DNA of 64,000 nt from Piper betle (Eukaryota; Streptophyta; Magnoliopsida; Piperales; Piperaceae), in contig JAURVB010003124.1 in the NCBI GenBank assembly GCA_033002965.1, forward strand, positions 248,001 through 312,000, read 5' to 3'. Below the pieces are notes generated by a model, which saw nothing but the letters and a program-made list of their open reading frames with translations, was not told where the DNA came from and searched no databases. The position numbers were made by a program, and so were the translations under genes. Shown here piece after piece: positions 12,366 to 23,575 of this stretch; the stretch's first letter is position 1, and every line of letters begins with the position of its first letter.

Positions 12366-12745
12366 ATCACCGACAGAGTTGCACAACCGCCGACCGAGTA
12401 CACAACCACCGACCGAGTGCACAACCACCGACCGAGTGCACAACCACCGACCGAGTGCGCAACCACCGACCGAGTGCGCAACCACCGACAGAGTTGCACA
12501 ACCGCCGACCGAGTACACAACCACCGACTGAGTGCACAACCACCGACCGAGTGCACAACCACCGACCGAGTGCACAACCACCGACCGAGTGCACAACCAC
12601 CAACCGAGTGCGCAACCACCGACCGAGTGCGCAACCACCGACCGAGTGCGCAACCACCGACCGAGTGCGCAACCACCGACCGAGTTGCACAACCACCGAC
12701 TGAGTTGCACGACCGCCGACCGAGTCACACAACTATCGTCGAGTG
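12366..12745. repeat. 19-bp minisatellite with a higher-order 115-bp period
   Basis: About twenty units of ACCGACCGAGTGCACAACC, varying mainly in TGCAC/TGCGC/TACAC. A 20-bp variant unit (GAGTTGCACAA) recurs 115 bases apart near 12371 and 12486, giving a higher-order repeat of six units. Because 19 is not a multiple of three and the unit lacks stops, several frames on both strands stay open; the frames are a by-product of the repeat and not a gene. Confidence 0.95.
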
Positions 12746-12784
12746 CACAACCGTCGTTCGAGATGTACCACCACCGACCGAAGA

Positions 12785-13618
12785 TGCACTACCGCCGTCC
12801 GTTCGAAATCGGTTTTCCAGGGAGTCGGAATCGGAATCGGAATCGGTCTAAATCGGCCAAGAATCGGTTCAGTTGAATCGGTCCAAATTAATTTAATCGG
12901 TCATATATAATAATTTGACAATTTATAATATAAATATATTAAAATTGGGTATTGATGTTATTTTGATATTATTCTGTGTATTATAGTTTCTGATATTTTT
13001 AAATATTTTTAAGATTTTTTAAATTATTTAGAATTAATTATTATTTTTGAATCGAGTTAGACTCGAGTCAACTTTTAATTACGAGAATGCCACTCTTTAC
13101 CCCCGCTGCCGCCGCCGGCCCGGTTGGCGGCGAGTCTCGGCGGCGATGTTGGAGGATGTTGGCAGCCCGGTCGGACGAACAGTCAGCGGCCCGCAGCCGG
13201 CGGTGAGGCGGCCCAGAACGGCCGCGACGTCGCGGCGATTCGTGCGTCACAGCCCGATTCAGTCCGGCCACACTTCGACGGGGACGTTACGAGGTCGGCG
13301 GCGAGGTCGGTAGCCCGGTCGGCGGCGAGCCCGGAGTCGGGGAGCACGGCGGAGGGCGGAAACGGGGCGGCGGCGGGGGACGAGCGGCGGCGGCGTGGGG
13401 GAGTGGGTTTGATTTTAGGTTTTTAAAATCCAAATTACCATTTTACCCATGCTTAAATAATTTAATAAAAATCATACCTAGGGTATTTTAGTAATTTCAT
13501 TAAAAAACCAATTCCGATTTAAATCGGCCGATTCCGATTCCGAGTTAAATCGGATCGGCATCGCGCCGATCCGATTTAAATCGAGTCGATTCCGCACGGA
13601 ATCGGCCGATTCGTGCAA
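12785..13618 (+). mobile_element. AATCGG-rich repeat, near-complete copy
   Basis: Left part has repeated GGAATCGG words (12820-12870), then an AT-rich stretch, a GACTCGAGTCAACTTTTAAT module at 13050, a GC-rich block (13090-13400), an AT-rich strip shared with 170-260, and a right end of AATCGGCCGATTCGTGCAAC. The same design is seen at 30281-30985. There is no transposase. The left end merges with the minisatellite, so its boundary is approximate. Confidence 0.65.
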
Positions 13619-13665
13619 CAGAGGTTACAATTAATTTACTTCTATTGGTGTGTATATATATATAT

Positions 13666-15747
13666 GGAGAAAGGTTTGTTGTACTGCATTACAGCCATCT
13701 TGGCTGTACTGCAGTTTGATCCCAGCCGTTGGATCGCCATCCAACGACTAGAAAATAACCCCCACAACACAACAACTCCCCACCCCCACCCCCCACCCCC
13801 ACCCCACCCACCTCCTCCGCGTCCTGGCCGGCCCTCGTCACACCCCCGCCCCCTGGTGCCCAAGCCTTGCTTTACTCCGGCCAAGCTGCGCACGACACAT
13901 GTGAGTCGTTCTTCCCGCGACACAGCGACCAGCGACGGCGGGATGAAGGTGGGAGGCGTTAACGAGGAGGACCAATGAGGAGGCAGTCGTGGAGCACAGC
14001 GCCAGCAGTAGCTGCGACGACAAAGAAGTAGAGGAGCTGTTTTGCTTCCTCTGTTTCTCCCGGGATGCCGCACAGCACGGTCGGGGTCGGGGGTGGCTTG
14101 GGAGTCTGGTGAAGAGGCGGTGGGCGGCGAGGTTGCCGAGGTACAAGGATGGAAAAATAGAGTCACTGGCGAAACAGGGGAGGGAGGAGGAAATGTGCAG
14201 GGGTAGTTTGGTAATAAAAATTTGACTCGCTCCCACCCGAGTCAATATTACGAAATAAATCTAAAAAAATATTAAAAAATTCAAAAAAATAATCGAATTC
14301 TAATGAATTATTTTATTTTATGGTATTTTAGCCTATTTTTTCATATTTTTCGAGAGGGGTAGTTTTAAAATAAAAACTTGACTCGAGCCCGACTTGGTCA
14401 ATATTATGAAATAAATCTAAAAAATATGAAAAAATAGAGTGAAATACCATAAAATAAAATAATCCATTAGAACTAGATTATTTTATGTTATGTTATTTTA
14501 CTGTATTTTTTATATTTTTTGGGATTTATTTCATAATATTGACTTGAATCGGGAGTGAGTAAAGTTTTTATTACGAAATTGCAATCGAGTCATTTTCCCC
14601 CGACTCGCTCTCCACTTGAGTTAATATTACAAAATAAATTTTAAAAATAAAATAAAATAATTTTGTAATAAAAAATTGACTCGCTCTCGAATAGTGTCAA
14701 TATTAAGAAATAAATTTTAAAAATAAAATAAAATAATTTTATAATAAAAACTTGACTCGCATTCAACTAGAGTCAATATTACGAAATACATCTCGAGTCA
14801 AATTTTTGTAATAAAAACTTTGACTCGCTGACTCGAGTCAATATTACGAAATACATCTCAAAAAATTTGAAAAAATAAAGTAAAATACTAAAAAATAAAA
14901 TAAACCATTAGAACTCAATTAATTTATTTTATAGTATTTTACTATATTTTTATATTTTTCAGGATATATTTTATAATATTGACTTTAGTCGGGAGCGAGT
15001 CAAGTTTTTATTACAAAATTGCCATTATTCATTTTTCTTAACCAACCCTGTTTTTTCCCCACCGCTCAATGACAATTTTGTAATAAAAACTTGACTGCTC
15101 CTGACTCAAGTCAATATTACAAAATATATCCTAAAAAATATGAAAAAATATAGTAAAATACCATAAAAATAAAATAATCAAGTTATAATGGATTACTTTA
15201 TTTTATGGTATTTTAATCTTTTTGTCATATTTTTCAAGATGTATTTCAGAATATTGACTTGAGTCTAAAAAGAAATGGGCATGGGTAGTTTCGTAATAAA
15301 AACTTGACTCACTCCAAACTGTAATCAATATTATGAAATAAATTTTAAAAAATATATATATAATAATTTTATCATAAAAACTTAACTCGTTCCCAATTTG
15401 AATCAATATTAAGAAATAAAATTGAAAAAATATATAAAATAATTTCATAATAAAAACTTGACTCGCTACTGACTCGAGTCAATATTACGAAATAAATTTA
15501 TTTTTTTAAATTGGACAGAATTAGTTTATTTTTTAAAATTTTATTTCATAATAAAAACTTGACTCATCCCGACTCGAGTCAATATTACAAAATAAAATTT
15601 AAAAAATATATAAAATAATTTCGTAATAAAAAATTAACTTGCTTCCGACTAGAGTTAATATTACGAAATAAATTTTAAAAAATATAAAAATAATTTCTTA
15701 ATAAAAATCTTAACTCTTGTTGGAGTGAGTTAAGTTTTTATTATAAA

Positions 15748-15779
<32 letters not shown>

Positions 15780-16422
15780 TATAATTTATTTGTAATATTG
15801 ACTCAAGTTGAGGACGAGTCAAGTTTTTATTAAAATTGCTCCCCCCTTATTTTCACCCTGACTTTCTCCACTACCGACGTTGCCCCTCTCCTCTGTTTTT
15901 CCCTGCCACCCCGACCGCCGGTGAGTTCGCCGCCGCCGTCACCTACACCACCGCCGCCCATCTCACATGACTCCCAAGCCGACGCCTCCCGCCGGCCGTG
16001 TTGCGCCGCACTGATAGAGAAACAGAGGAACCGAAATAGAGGAAGCTCCTCTACTTCATCGTCGCTGCAGCTTTCGCCTGTGCTAGACCATAGGCCACCC
16101 AATTCTAGCCAGCGACTCCGTTGGCCATTGCCGCCTCACAACCACGGCAACCCTGAGTGACCCAAAGTTGCTCGGTAAAACAGAGGGGCAGAGGAGGGGG
16201 TGGGGTGGGGCGGGGCGAGGGAGAGGGATGCGGGGCAGAGCAAGGGGCGTGGGGCGGGGCGGGGGCGCAGGGGGAGGGGCGAGGGGCGTGGGGCGGAGCA
16301 AGGGGCATGGGGCGGGGCGAGGGGCACGGGGCGAGGAAAGAGGAGCGGGGGGGTGAAAGCAGGGGAGAGGGGAATGCAAAAAAAAAGGAGGGGGAATGTA
16401 CAGACCGTTGGATAAAATCCAA
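13666..16422. mobile_element. Foldback element I (TA-flanked, GC arms, central array)
   Basis: Bordered by (TA)n on both sides. The left end has two hairpins: TACAGCCATCTTGGCTGTA, then CGTTGGATCGCCATCCAACG. The right end keeps only a GTTGGATAAAATCCAA remnant. Long inverted arms are GC-rich: 13990-14130 matches the reverse complement of 15945-16090, with both reading a CDDxEVEEL-like word and AAQHGR when translated. Between the arms lies an AT-rich array of GACTCGAGTC repeats (14212-15835). No transposase is visible, so it is non-autonomous. Confidence 0.72.
14212..15835. repeat. GACTCGAGTC/ATTACGAAAT array of element I
   Basis: More than a dozen degenerate units built from GTAATAAAAACTTGACTCG, a short variable link, CGAGTCAATATTACGAAAT and an AT-rich spacer. 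Units occur in both orientations, mostly forward at the left and reverse at the far right, where the last one reads GAGTCAAGTTTTTATT into the right GC arm. Unit length varies from about 70 to 170 bases. Confidence 0.85.
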
Positions 16423-16774
16423 ATATATATATATATATACATACGTGGGAGAAAGGAAGTGTGTTCTGCATATGGTTGTGCTACACTTTTGATCCAGCCG
16501 TTGGATTACATCCAACGGCTGGAAATTAAATCATGCCTATTAAATCCCGAACAGGTGAAAACATCCGTTTTAAACCACCCCCCGGCCTTCCCTCCCTTCT
16601 CTCCCCGCCACCCGCCGCTGCTTCGGCAACCCCCTTCCCTCCCCATTGCCACCACGCCCTCCTCGGCCGTCCACCCTAGAAAGGCGTCGTCTTTCTTTCT
16701 GTTCCCCCGTGAGGATCGCTTTGTAGTGGACAAGATCGCAGCTTTCCCCTGTGCAGATCGCTTCGTATGGGGTG

Positions 16775-17345
16775 ATGGAGGCGGCGAATGGTTGCGTCGC
16801 GTCTGGTAAGTGCTGCTGCTTTTTGCTTTGCTGATTTGTGTGTGTGTCGTTTGAAGAAGTTGAAGGGCGTTTCGGCCCACACTCTGTTGGGGTCTTCACC
16901 ACGGTCAAGAACTAATTCCTTACCTTGTGAAGAAGCTGTAATTACTTGCAGTATGGTTTCTAGTGGAGCGGGATTGAACTCTTGCATAGTAGAAACTTAG
17001 TTTTATTATCTAGTCCTTTCATTATAGCTAATGTATGAAGTTTTCCCACGTTCTCTTCCCATCATCTTTTCTATACCATCTTGTCACAGATATAATCACT
17101 GTTCAAACTTGTTTTAGGTGAAGCTGGCTGACAAGAAAGCTACCCTGAAGAAATTGCAATGATAATTAATGACGTGGAGGAGTGAATCTGATAAGATTCA
17201 GAAAGATCTTGATTTTGCAGAACATGAAGTTGGGATTTTTTGGAAGCAATCGAGTCATTTGTTTAAGATTCTACTGATGTTGATCCAGTGAGGGAGAGCA
17301 ATTTTGATTATCTTGGTCATCTTCCACCTATAGTTAGTTGTATTC
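16775..17345 (+). pseudogene. Fragment of an unrecognised split gene
   Basis: An ATG at 16775 opens MEAANGCVASG and runs to a good donor (GTAAGT) at 16806. Further on, an acceptor-like TTTTAG at 17117 precedes a lysine-rich stretch that soon meets a stop. A helical-looking stretch (SESDKIQKDLDFAEHEVG) at about 17180-17240 and, one frame off, DPVRESNFDYLGHLPPIV at about 17280-17335 look like once-coding sequence with a frameshift. I do not recognise the family. It sits just inside the left end of the candidate capture element, which suits a captured 5' gene part. Confidence 0.4.
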
Positions 17346-17856
17346 CTTTTAGCTTTCTAATCTTATGATGTGTGGTTGATAAAGTAGAGTTTAAATTGTT
17401 AATATGAACAGAAATCAGTTAGTTTGTGATAGATTAATTTCGACAGTTTATTATATTGGTTAGTTTATCATTTCTAATGCTTTTAATGCTGATTTTCTTT
17501 TTTAGTTAATGGTTGTTGCATGCCCTAGGTTGTGAAGTGGACTGTAGGATTGTGCTTGTGTGGATTTGTGTTTCAGTGGGGATCATTAGTTTACAAGATG
17601 TTTGGTGGGAATCAATTCAATAAAGTTTTAAGCATATGTCATGCGTCAAAACAGAGGTTTAACAACTCCTCCTTTCATCGTTAATTACAATTTGGGTAGC
17701 ATGTTATCAAATAATAATTGATCATCAATTTTGGATAAAGATGTTATCGAAATGGTGTTGTTGGTTTAGTGATGAACATCAATTTGCTACATAAAATATC
17801 GAAGGTTTTAATGTAGTTTTGTGATATTACTAAAATAGGGGGGAGGGCCAACATCA

Positions 17857-18290
17857 GTGTGGGCAGAGGGCTTCATCCAATCCCGCTCCACCTCTACCGC
17901 CCTTATCTCCCTTACAAGAATTCTGGCGGACGACGTCCACATTGACATCACCATCAACGCCTCCAATGGTGGCTGCCTTTGCCCACCGCACTGTCCTGAC
18001 CACGAGGTCGCCAGTGTTCTGGAACATGTTCTCCCATGACCTCAAGGAGAAGGAGCTCTCCACCATTGACATCTCGGACACATCCACCGAGTCATGCCAA
18101 GCGTTCCAATTACATCTATGGAGACATCCACCTTGACGAGTTCCTAGCACATAGGTTGGCCATCTTGAGGGCTGCTGACAAGTACGACATTGCCGACTTC
18201 AAGGAGGCTTGCCATGATAGCTTGTTGGAGGACATTGATGCCCTCTTCAACGGAGCATATTTCCCGAATAGTAATACGTGACTCCTATCT
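17857..18290 (+). pseudogene. BTB/POZ domain protein fragment, frameshifted
   Basis: Three frames must be joined to follow the domain: ILADDVHIDITINASNG, then AHRTVLTTRSPVFWNMFSHD and KEKELSTIDIS, then NYIYGDIHLDEFLAHRLAI followed by ADKYDIADFKEACHDSLLED. This is the BTB fold of the plant At1g55760-like group, whose members often serve as adaptors for cullin-3 ubiquitin ligases. Two single-base frameshifts (about 17970 and 18105) and loss of everything after LLEDID show it is not functional. It lies between the mirrored ends at 16.44 and 20.67 kb. Confidence 0.8.
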
Positions 18291-18429
18291 ATTGCGTACT
18301 ACAAGTCGTCCAAAAAATAGTCAAAGATTGAAGACAAGATATGAAGTTGTTCAAACTCAAACAAAAAAAGAATTTATAGTTTTTGTAATAAGAGAGGTCA
18401 TTATTTTATAACATGTAAAAATATTCATA

Positions 18430-19960
18430 GCAATTGTAATGATTCCATGCAATAAAATTTTTGGGGTTACATGATGTATGATTATATATATTGGGAAATA
18501 TTGTGTATTTTTGTGGATTGTAATCTTATATAATGTTATTAAATGACGACAATAATTTTTTGTCTATTTATATTATTTTTAATATCATATGGAATACAAC
18601 CATGATATATCATTTTTTTTGTTTATTTACATAATTACAACATCTCAAATTTTTATTAAATATTAACTGAGTAGGATCTTGATAGATTCGAATCATCATT
18701 CTTTAAGGATTTTTTGAGTGCTCTGTCAATTTTGAGCTAAAGATCCACATCAGTTTTTTTTTCGTCATATTCTAATTCTAATCACCCTAAACAAGAATCA
18801 TTTTTTTCCAAAAACTATACAAACATAATACCCACACAGCAAAATAGTAATTCACTTTACATGATAAAATAGATGGTAGTTGTCTAGGTTTATTGACTTG
18901 GCTTATGAAAAAGTCATTCCTAACTTTAGTTTCTACATCCCTCTTCAGCAGTATTTTGGTCCATTACACTCAATTTGCTTCTGCATGTTTTCCTGTTGTC
19001 CAGCCAAAATATAACCATAATTTTAATCATCTTTGGAGTGCTTTATTACTATAACTATTACAAAGATCACAGCACTAAGGAACACACATCATGACCTAAA
19101 TGTCAATTATGCGAGAGTAAGAGCAGTATTTGACAACAGTTTCATTCAAAGATAAATCATTTTGTAAGGCTTTACTACACTATTGCAAGATTACAGCATT
19201 AAAGATAACAGTTTTTAGAATTTAGAAAAAGGTTTTCAACCTATTCTATTAATTCTAAGTTGCCTAAACATACAACTCAACAAATCAATTTTGTCAACCA
19301 CCTATAAATTCCTGAAATCTACCAAGTTTTGCATATAATTCTACAAAGCTCATGCCACTTTTTGCAAATTGACAAGCTTAATTGAAATTAGATAACATGG
19401 AGAGAAAAAACCATAACATACACGAACTAGAACCTCAAAACAATTTAGAAACCTTCTCCAACAAGCAAGCTTCTTGTATAGATGCAACAATAACATTGGC
19501 AGTTGTCAATATTACAGAGGCACAACATAAAGTAGCACTCGTACAAAATAGAGATATTTGACATTGTCACAGGAATCCAACTTCTTACAGTAAACAATCC
19601 TGTATAGTGCTTTCCTAGGAGAGATGACGACTAACAGTTCATAAAAGGTTACCATGACCAGAGAATTAAGTGATTCAGCAAATATTTAAGACTGGTGAGG
19701 ATATCGCTGGCTGATGATATTAGGTACCTTTCTTAGTCATTTTCTTAGCTGAGCTCGTCTGAATTGGCAACCAAAATTTCCGCATCACTCATCGAGTAGT
19801 ACTACCTTAAAATCAATTACAGAAGTTCATGCAAAGAAACAAACTTGGCCAATTTTTCGTCTGGCTGCACCCCTTGACACAATCCTAGAAAAAACCGAAC
19901 TAAAACTAGAATAATTTGCAAGTCCAGTGAACATTACATAGAACAAATGAAAAGGAAAAC
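18430..19960. other. AT-rich filler within the candidate capture element
   Basis: No open frame with family resemblance on either strand. I searched the minus strand here for the missing third COX5b exon (the zinc-binding C-terminal part) and did not find it. Confidence 0.45.
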
Positions 19961-20006
19961 AAAATGTCAATTAGTAAGAGAAGGGGCGAAAAAAGCAAGA
20001 GCTTGC

Positions 20007-20263
20007 CTTGGTTCCGAAAGGACCAGCAGGCGCGTCCATGTCAAACCTCTTCTTCGCCTACAATCAACCAACCGAACACAAAACATCACCAAAATGGTAA
20101 CAGAAACCAAGCAAAGCTTTAAAAAAAGGAAGGCGAAAAAGGGCAAGCAAACATATCCCTCCAGCTCGGCCTCAAGTTCCTCCCTGTCGCGCCCAGTGGC
20201 GATGGGCATCATATCCTCAACCCTCTTCTTCCCCGGCGCCGGCACCCCCTCCACCACATCCCT
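20007..20263 (-). pseudogene. COX5b: COX5b (cytochrome c oxidase subunit Vb) partial gene
   Basis: Two minus-strand exons match the plant mitochondrial COX5b subunit: 20263-20159 (KKRVEDMMPIATGRDREELE) and 20057-20007 (AKKRFDMDAPAGPFGTK). The intron between them is retained, so the copy is genomic and not from mRNA. The first exon's donor position reads GAG|GGATAT and lacks GT; the second exon's donor is AAG|GCAAGC, a GC-type site. The mitochondrial presequence is missing (an in-frame TAG stands at 20266-20264), and so is the zinc-binding C-terminal exon. COX5b is a nuclear-encoded part of respiratory complex IV; this copy cannot encode it whole. Confidence 0.8.
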
Positions 20264-20313
20264 CTACCCAAAAAGTCCGCACGTTTTTTTCTTCTTTTTG
20301 TAAGGAAGGTGGA

Positions 20314-20550
20314 TCAACGCCGCCTACTCTCTTCTTCTTCCTCTTTGGATGGGCCAGCCTCGCAACCATCGGCTGCCGGCGCCGCCGGGAAGAAGTGCAC
20401 CGGCGCCAACGCCATGGCGCGGGTGTGGGGGTGGCGGTGATGCTGGTATTTCGCGTTCCGGGGGACGAACTCCGGCGCGCGGGCGTTGAGCCGGGACGGG
20501 GCGTCGATGCCGGGGGTGAGGAGGGGCGGCGAAGGGAAGGGAGAGCCTAA
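20314..20550 (-). pseudogene. Open frame with a PAM2-like motif, no start codon
   Basis: A minus-strand frame of about 78 codons runs from a stop at 20553 to TGA at 20314. It includes SRLNARAPEFVP, which fits the PAM2 pattern LNxxAxxFxP used by proteins that bind the MLLE domain of poly(A)-binding protein, and ends in an acidic run then RRR. There is no ATG before the motif. It may be an internal exon of a poly(A)-binding-protein interactor. Its place beside COX5b exons inside the mirrored ends suggests capture. The GC-rich context means chance resemblance is possible. Confidence 0.35.
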
Positions 20551-20734
20551 CTATACTTTCCCGATCGTTTGATGAAATTTCTACGTTCAAATCAAAAGTG
20601 AAGCACAATCATCATCTTGGCTGCGCTGCACCACACACAACCTACCCTCTCTCTCGCTATATATATATATATTAATGTGGGCTAACGGTTAGATAAATAT
20701 TGTTTGGTTAGCAGGCTTCATATGGTATCTTCAT

Positions 20735-23400
20735 GGCTTCCCCTCCGACCCGATCGACCGTCTCCTCTCCTCCCTGCTCCTCCTCCTCCTCCTCTCATCC
20801 TGGGGCCTTTCCGACGGCGAAACAACACCCACACCGTCTCCATGGCCCCACCAGTTCCACTCCATCGTCTTCACCAACATCAGCAACAACCTCTCCGTCG
20901 TCGACCTCTACTACGACTGGCCCAATGGCCGCAACTTCAACATCTACCACGACCAGCTCCGCCGCGTTCTCTACGACGTGCAATGGACCAACGGCACCTC
21001 CTTCCTCTACTACGTGGAGGAGCCGCAAGAGTGCACAGTGCTCGAGTTGGGTGTGGGCATCCTCCGTCCTAATTGGATGGAAGGGGCCAACTATCTCGGG
21101 CAGGAGTACATGGATGGGTTCCTCTGTAATGTTTGGGAGAAGGTTGATCGCTTCATTGTGTACTACGAGGATGTGGTCAGCAAGAGGCCCGTCTACTGGC
21201 TGTTGTTTACAGGTAGGTATGGATAATGAGTACCTTACTCTCTAATTTTTTTTGCCTCTTTTGATTTTTCATATTGCTTGTTTTGGGTTTCTGGGATTGG
21301 AATGATCTGCGAGGAGATTGCTGGCGGGGTGAGCAGTCCTGAAGTTTTGGGGCCTGCGGCTCCATGCGCAGCCAACCCGCACCATATCTTAGCCTTTGCA
21401 TTTACATCCCAGGATCTCTGCGTGGGCAGTTATACTAATCTAAGGCAGATTTTTTTCATACTCAAAATAGTCATAAAATGATTAGAAGCCATCCGTACCA
21501 TAAAATAAATTAGTTACCCTACAAACTTGGAGATTGTCTCCGCGCAGGGTGCGGAGAGAACTGAACGCCGCATGCGGGCTCCGAAAGCTATGGTGTGGGA
21601 TTGTCAAACCATAATCCAAAATGTATGTACTGTCTGTTTCTAAGGAAGCTGTACTCAGTGAACCAAAATCTTTTAAAGAATCACGGTCTCATCCTAGTTG
21701 GGAGAATGCTGTGAAAGAGGAGTTGGCTGCTCTTGAATCAACCAAGACCTGAGAACTTGCTTCAAAAAAATTTATTTAATCCGGGCCTTCAAGGGTAGGA
21801 ATTTTTTCCAGCCCCAGGCTCAGGTTATCGAATCCAAAGCGCGCCCACTGAGAGAGAGAGAGAGAGAAATTTATTAAAAATGTATATTGTAAGATTCAAA
21901 ATTAAATTAAACAAATAAATAATGAAATGAAAATTTTAGTTCAAATTTTAACTCCAAAGATTATTTAAATAAAAAAATTATTAAAAATATGTATAATGAT
22001 TCTATGAAAGACAATATTTGCATCAGCTACATCCCTCCCAATATTGATTGAAACTATAGAATACGCATCAATAGAATATGAAGATTTTAAGTTTATTCAA
22101 TTAAAAAATATAAGCCAATTCAAAATATAAAAATCACAATCCATGGAACACAACTTAAAATAAAATAAAAACAAGCTTAAAAAACTTGCTTTTGTTAGAT
22201 GAAAAATCATTTGGTCTCATCCATTTTTATAAAAAATAGTCGATAAAAACAATTAACTTGACTTGGCGTTTAAAAATAGGAAATAAAAATATTCAATGCA
22301 AAGAGAAGGCCAAATTAAAATATATAAAATATATGAAACCTGTAATAAGTGTCTTTAATGTACATACTAAGTCTAAATAGTAGAGTTAAAGTCAATCCAA
22401 ATTGAAACTTAAATTTAATTCAATATATAAAGAATAAGTTATAATTTATAATTAAAAAAACTAAATTTATAATAAAAAATAACGATTACCTTCATGGCTC
22501 AAAAAATAAAAAAAACAAATACAAAATATTTAATGGAAAGATAATACCAAATTAAAAAATGAAAAAAATATTCAGAAATCTGAAATAAAAGTTTTGAATG
22601 CATATAATAAATATAAGTTTAAAGTAATTTAAAGATTATATTTATCGCCTAAGTGATTGGGCAGGGTGTCCACACACACGGCATAGCGCCACTGGTTTCT
22701 GCACTTTTCACGGTCGAAATTGTATCTCTTCGATGTCAAAGAGGCAACCTACAATCTCCAGATGTAGCACCGAAGCTGAATATGATCAATGACTCAAACT
22801 GCTTGTGAGATCACTTGGCTGTCATATCTCTTTCGGGATCCTGGTATAAGTATACTGGCTACTCCAATCATTTACAGCGATAATCTCAGTGCTCTGAATC
22901 TGACAATTAATCCTGTTATGCATTCTCGATCAAAGCATGTTCAACTTGACTATCATTTCATCCGTGCTAAGGTTGCTTTGAAACTCATTGAAACAGCCTA
23001 CCTTCATACTTCCAAACAGGTTGCAGATATCTTTACAAAAGCAGTCCTCCAAGAACCTTTTCTTAAGTTTTGTTCCAAGCTGAATTTTTTGCCATGCTCA
23101 GCTTGCAGGGGGATGTGAAGATGTCTATAACAGCTTTACTGAATTTATGAATTCAATGGATATTTATTTTTATTTATGGGATCCTCTTGACGAACTTTGG
23201 TTTTAACTTTTGTAGGGAAATCTACTCACTTTATGACATTTGAGGTAGGTGTAGCTTTGGAGGATGAAGAATATCAAGCACCCGATTATTGTTTCGCGGA
23301 GAAGGATGAGAAACTATTGACAAACTCTAAACCTTCGTCTTCGATTTACGAAAACCCTTTATCACCTTTAATCCAGAAGAAGGCATTCACAGGCTTCTAA
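20735..23400 (+). CDS. At4g14100-like protein (secreted family), start frame broken
   Basis: Exon 1 (20735-21212) and exon 2 (23216-23400) join across GTAGGT and TTTTGTAG into one frame. It shows a leucine-rich signal-like segment, then [73 protein letters not shown] and [18 protein letters not shown], and from exon 2 THFMTFEVG and APDYCF. This is the plant family of Arabidopsis At4g14100, often labelled transferase-like; its function is not established. The only nearby ATG (20733) is one base out of frame and a TAG stands upstream in frame (20690), so a one-base change or an assembly error removed the start. The 2-kb intron holds repeats. Confidence 0.78.
21765..22640. repeat. Dispersed AT-rich repeat, copy B, in an intron
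   Basis: Resembles 7430-8391 over most of its length, with shared words such as GCATCAGCTACATCCCTCCC. In place of copy A's CG/CA tract it has a short (GA)n run at about 21851. It lies within the intron of the At4g14100-like gene. Confidence 0.7.
22640..23125 (+). mobile_element. Copia retrotransposon RNase H remnant
   Basis: Degraded Ty1/copia RNase H and C-terminal sequence: a frame-shifted remnant of the TGFCTF region, then STEAEY, then an open part (22789-23118) with [45 protein letters not shown] and [11 protein letters not shown]. The last is the usual copia end. Stops and shifts before 22789 and the lack of LTRs show a dead fragment. It lies in the intron of the At4g14100-like gene, just before exon 2. 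Confidence 0.88.
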
Positions 23401-23575
23401 GGCATCTGAAAAGAAGAAGAACAGAAACAAAACTTGGAGAGAAATTTATGCTAGTGATCAGCATGAATATTTTGTGGTGCATTTGCATATAAAGACATGT
23501 ATTGTAAGTGAGCCGGTGACTTGAAAATTGCTTTTACTTTTTCTATAAAAAAACTACATTGGTAGTTTTTAGAGG

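Larger units (their letters stand above)
16440..20670. mobile_element. Candidate Pack-type element carrying several gene fragments
   Basis: The left end at 16440-16530 follows (TA)n and reads TTGTGCTACACTTTTGAT, then a GTTGGAT...ATCCAAC hairpin. The reverse complement of 20555-20655 reads TTGTGCTTCACTTTTGAT with a decayed hairpin at the same place, and (TA)n lies outside it at 20657. Pyrimidine-rich and G-rich inner arms also mirror each other. Between them lie an unrecognised 5' exon, a BTB/POZ fragment, two COX5b exons and a PAM2-motif frame, all broken. The ends resemble the foldback elements nearby. The right end is degenerate, so the single-element reading is inference. Confidence 0.5.

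Noticed and set aside
12347..12876. Overlapping open frames of 80-145 codons on both strands.
   Set aside because: They are produced by the 19-bp minisatellite, which lacks stop codons in several frames. The translations are 19-residue repeats with no domain.
14212..15835. Could the regularly spaced repeats be a CRISPR array?
   Set aside because: Units vary in length and orientation, there are no unique spacers of constant size, and the setting is a plant nuclear genome.
13666..16422. Helitron, because of the end hairpins.
   Set aside because: No TC start, no CTRR end, and the two ends are inverted copies of each other, which Helitrons lack.
19640..19960. Third COX5b exon on the minus strand.
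   Set aside because: A short AGGATTGTGTCAAGGGGTGC stretch near 19880 looked like the KRIVGCPGG region, but the match does not continue.
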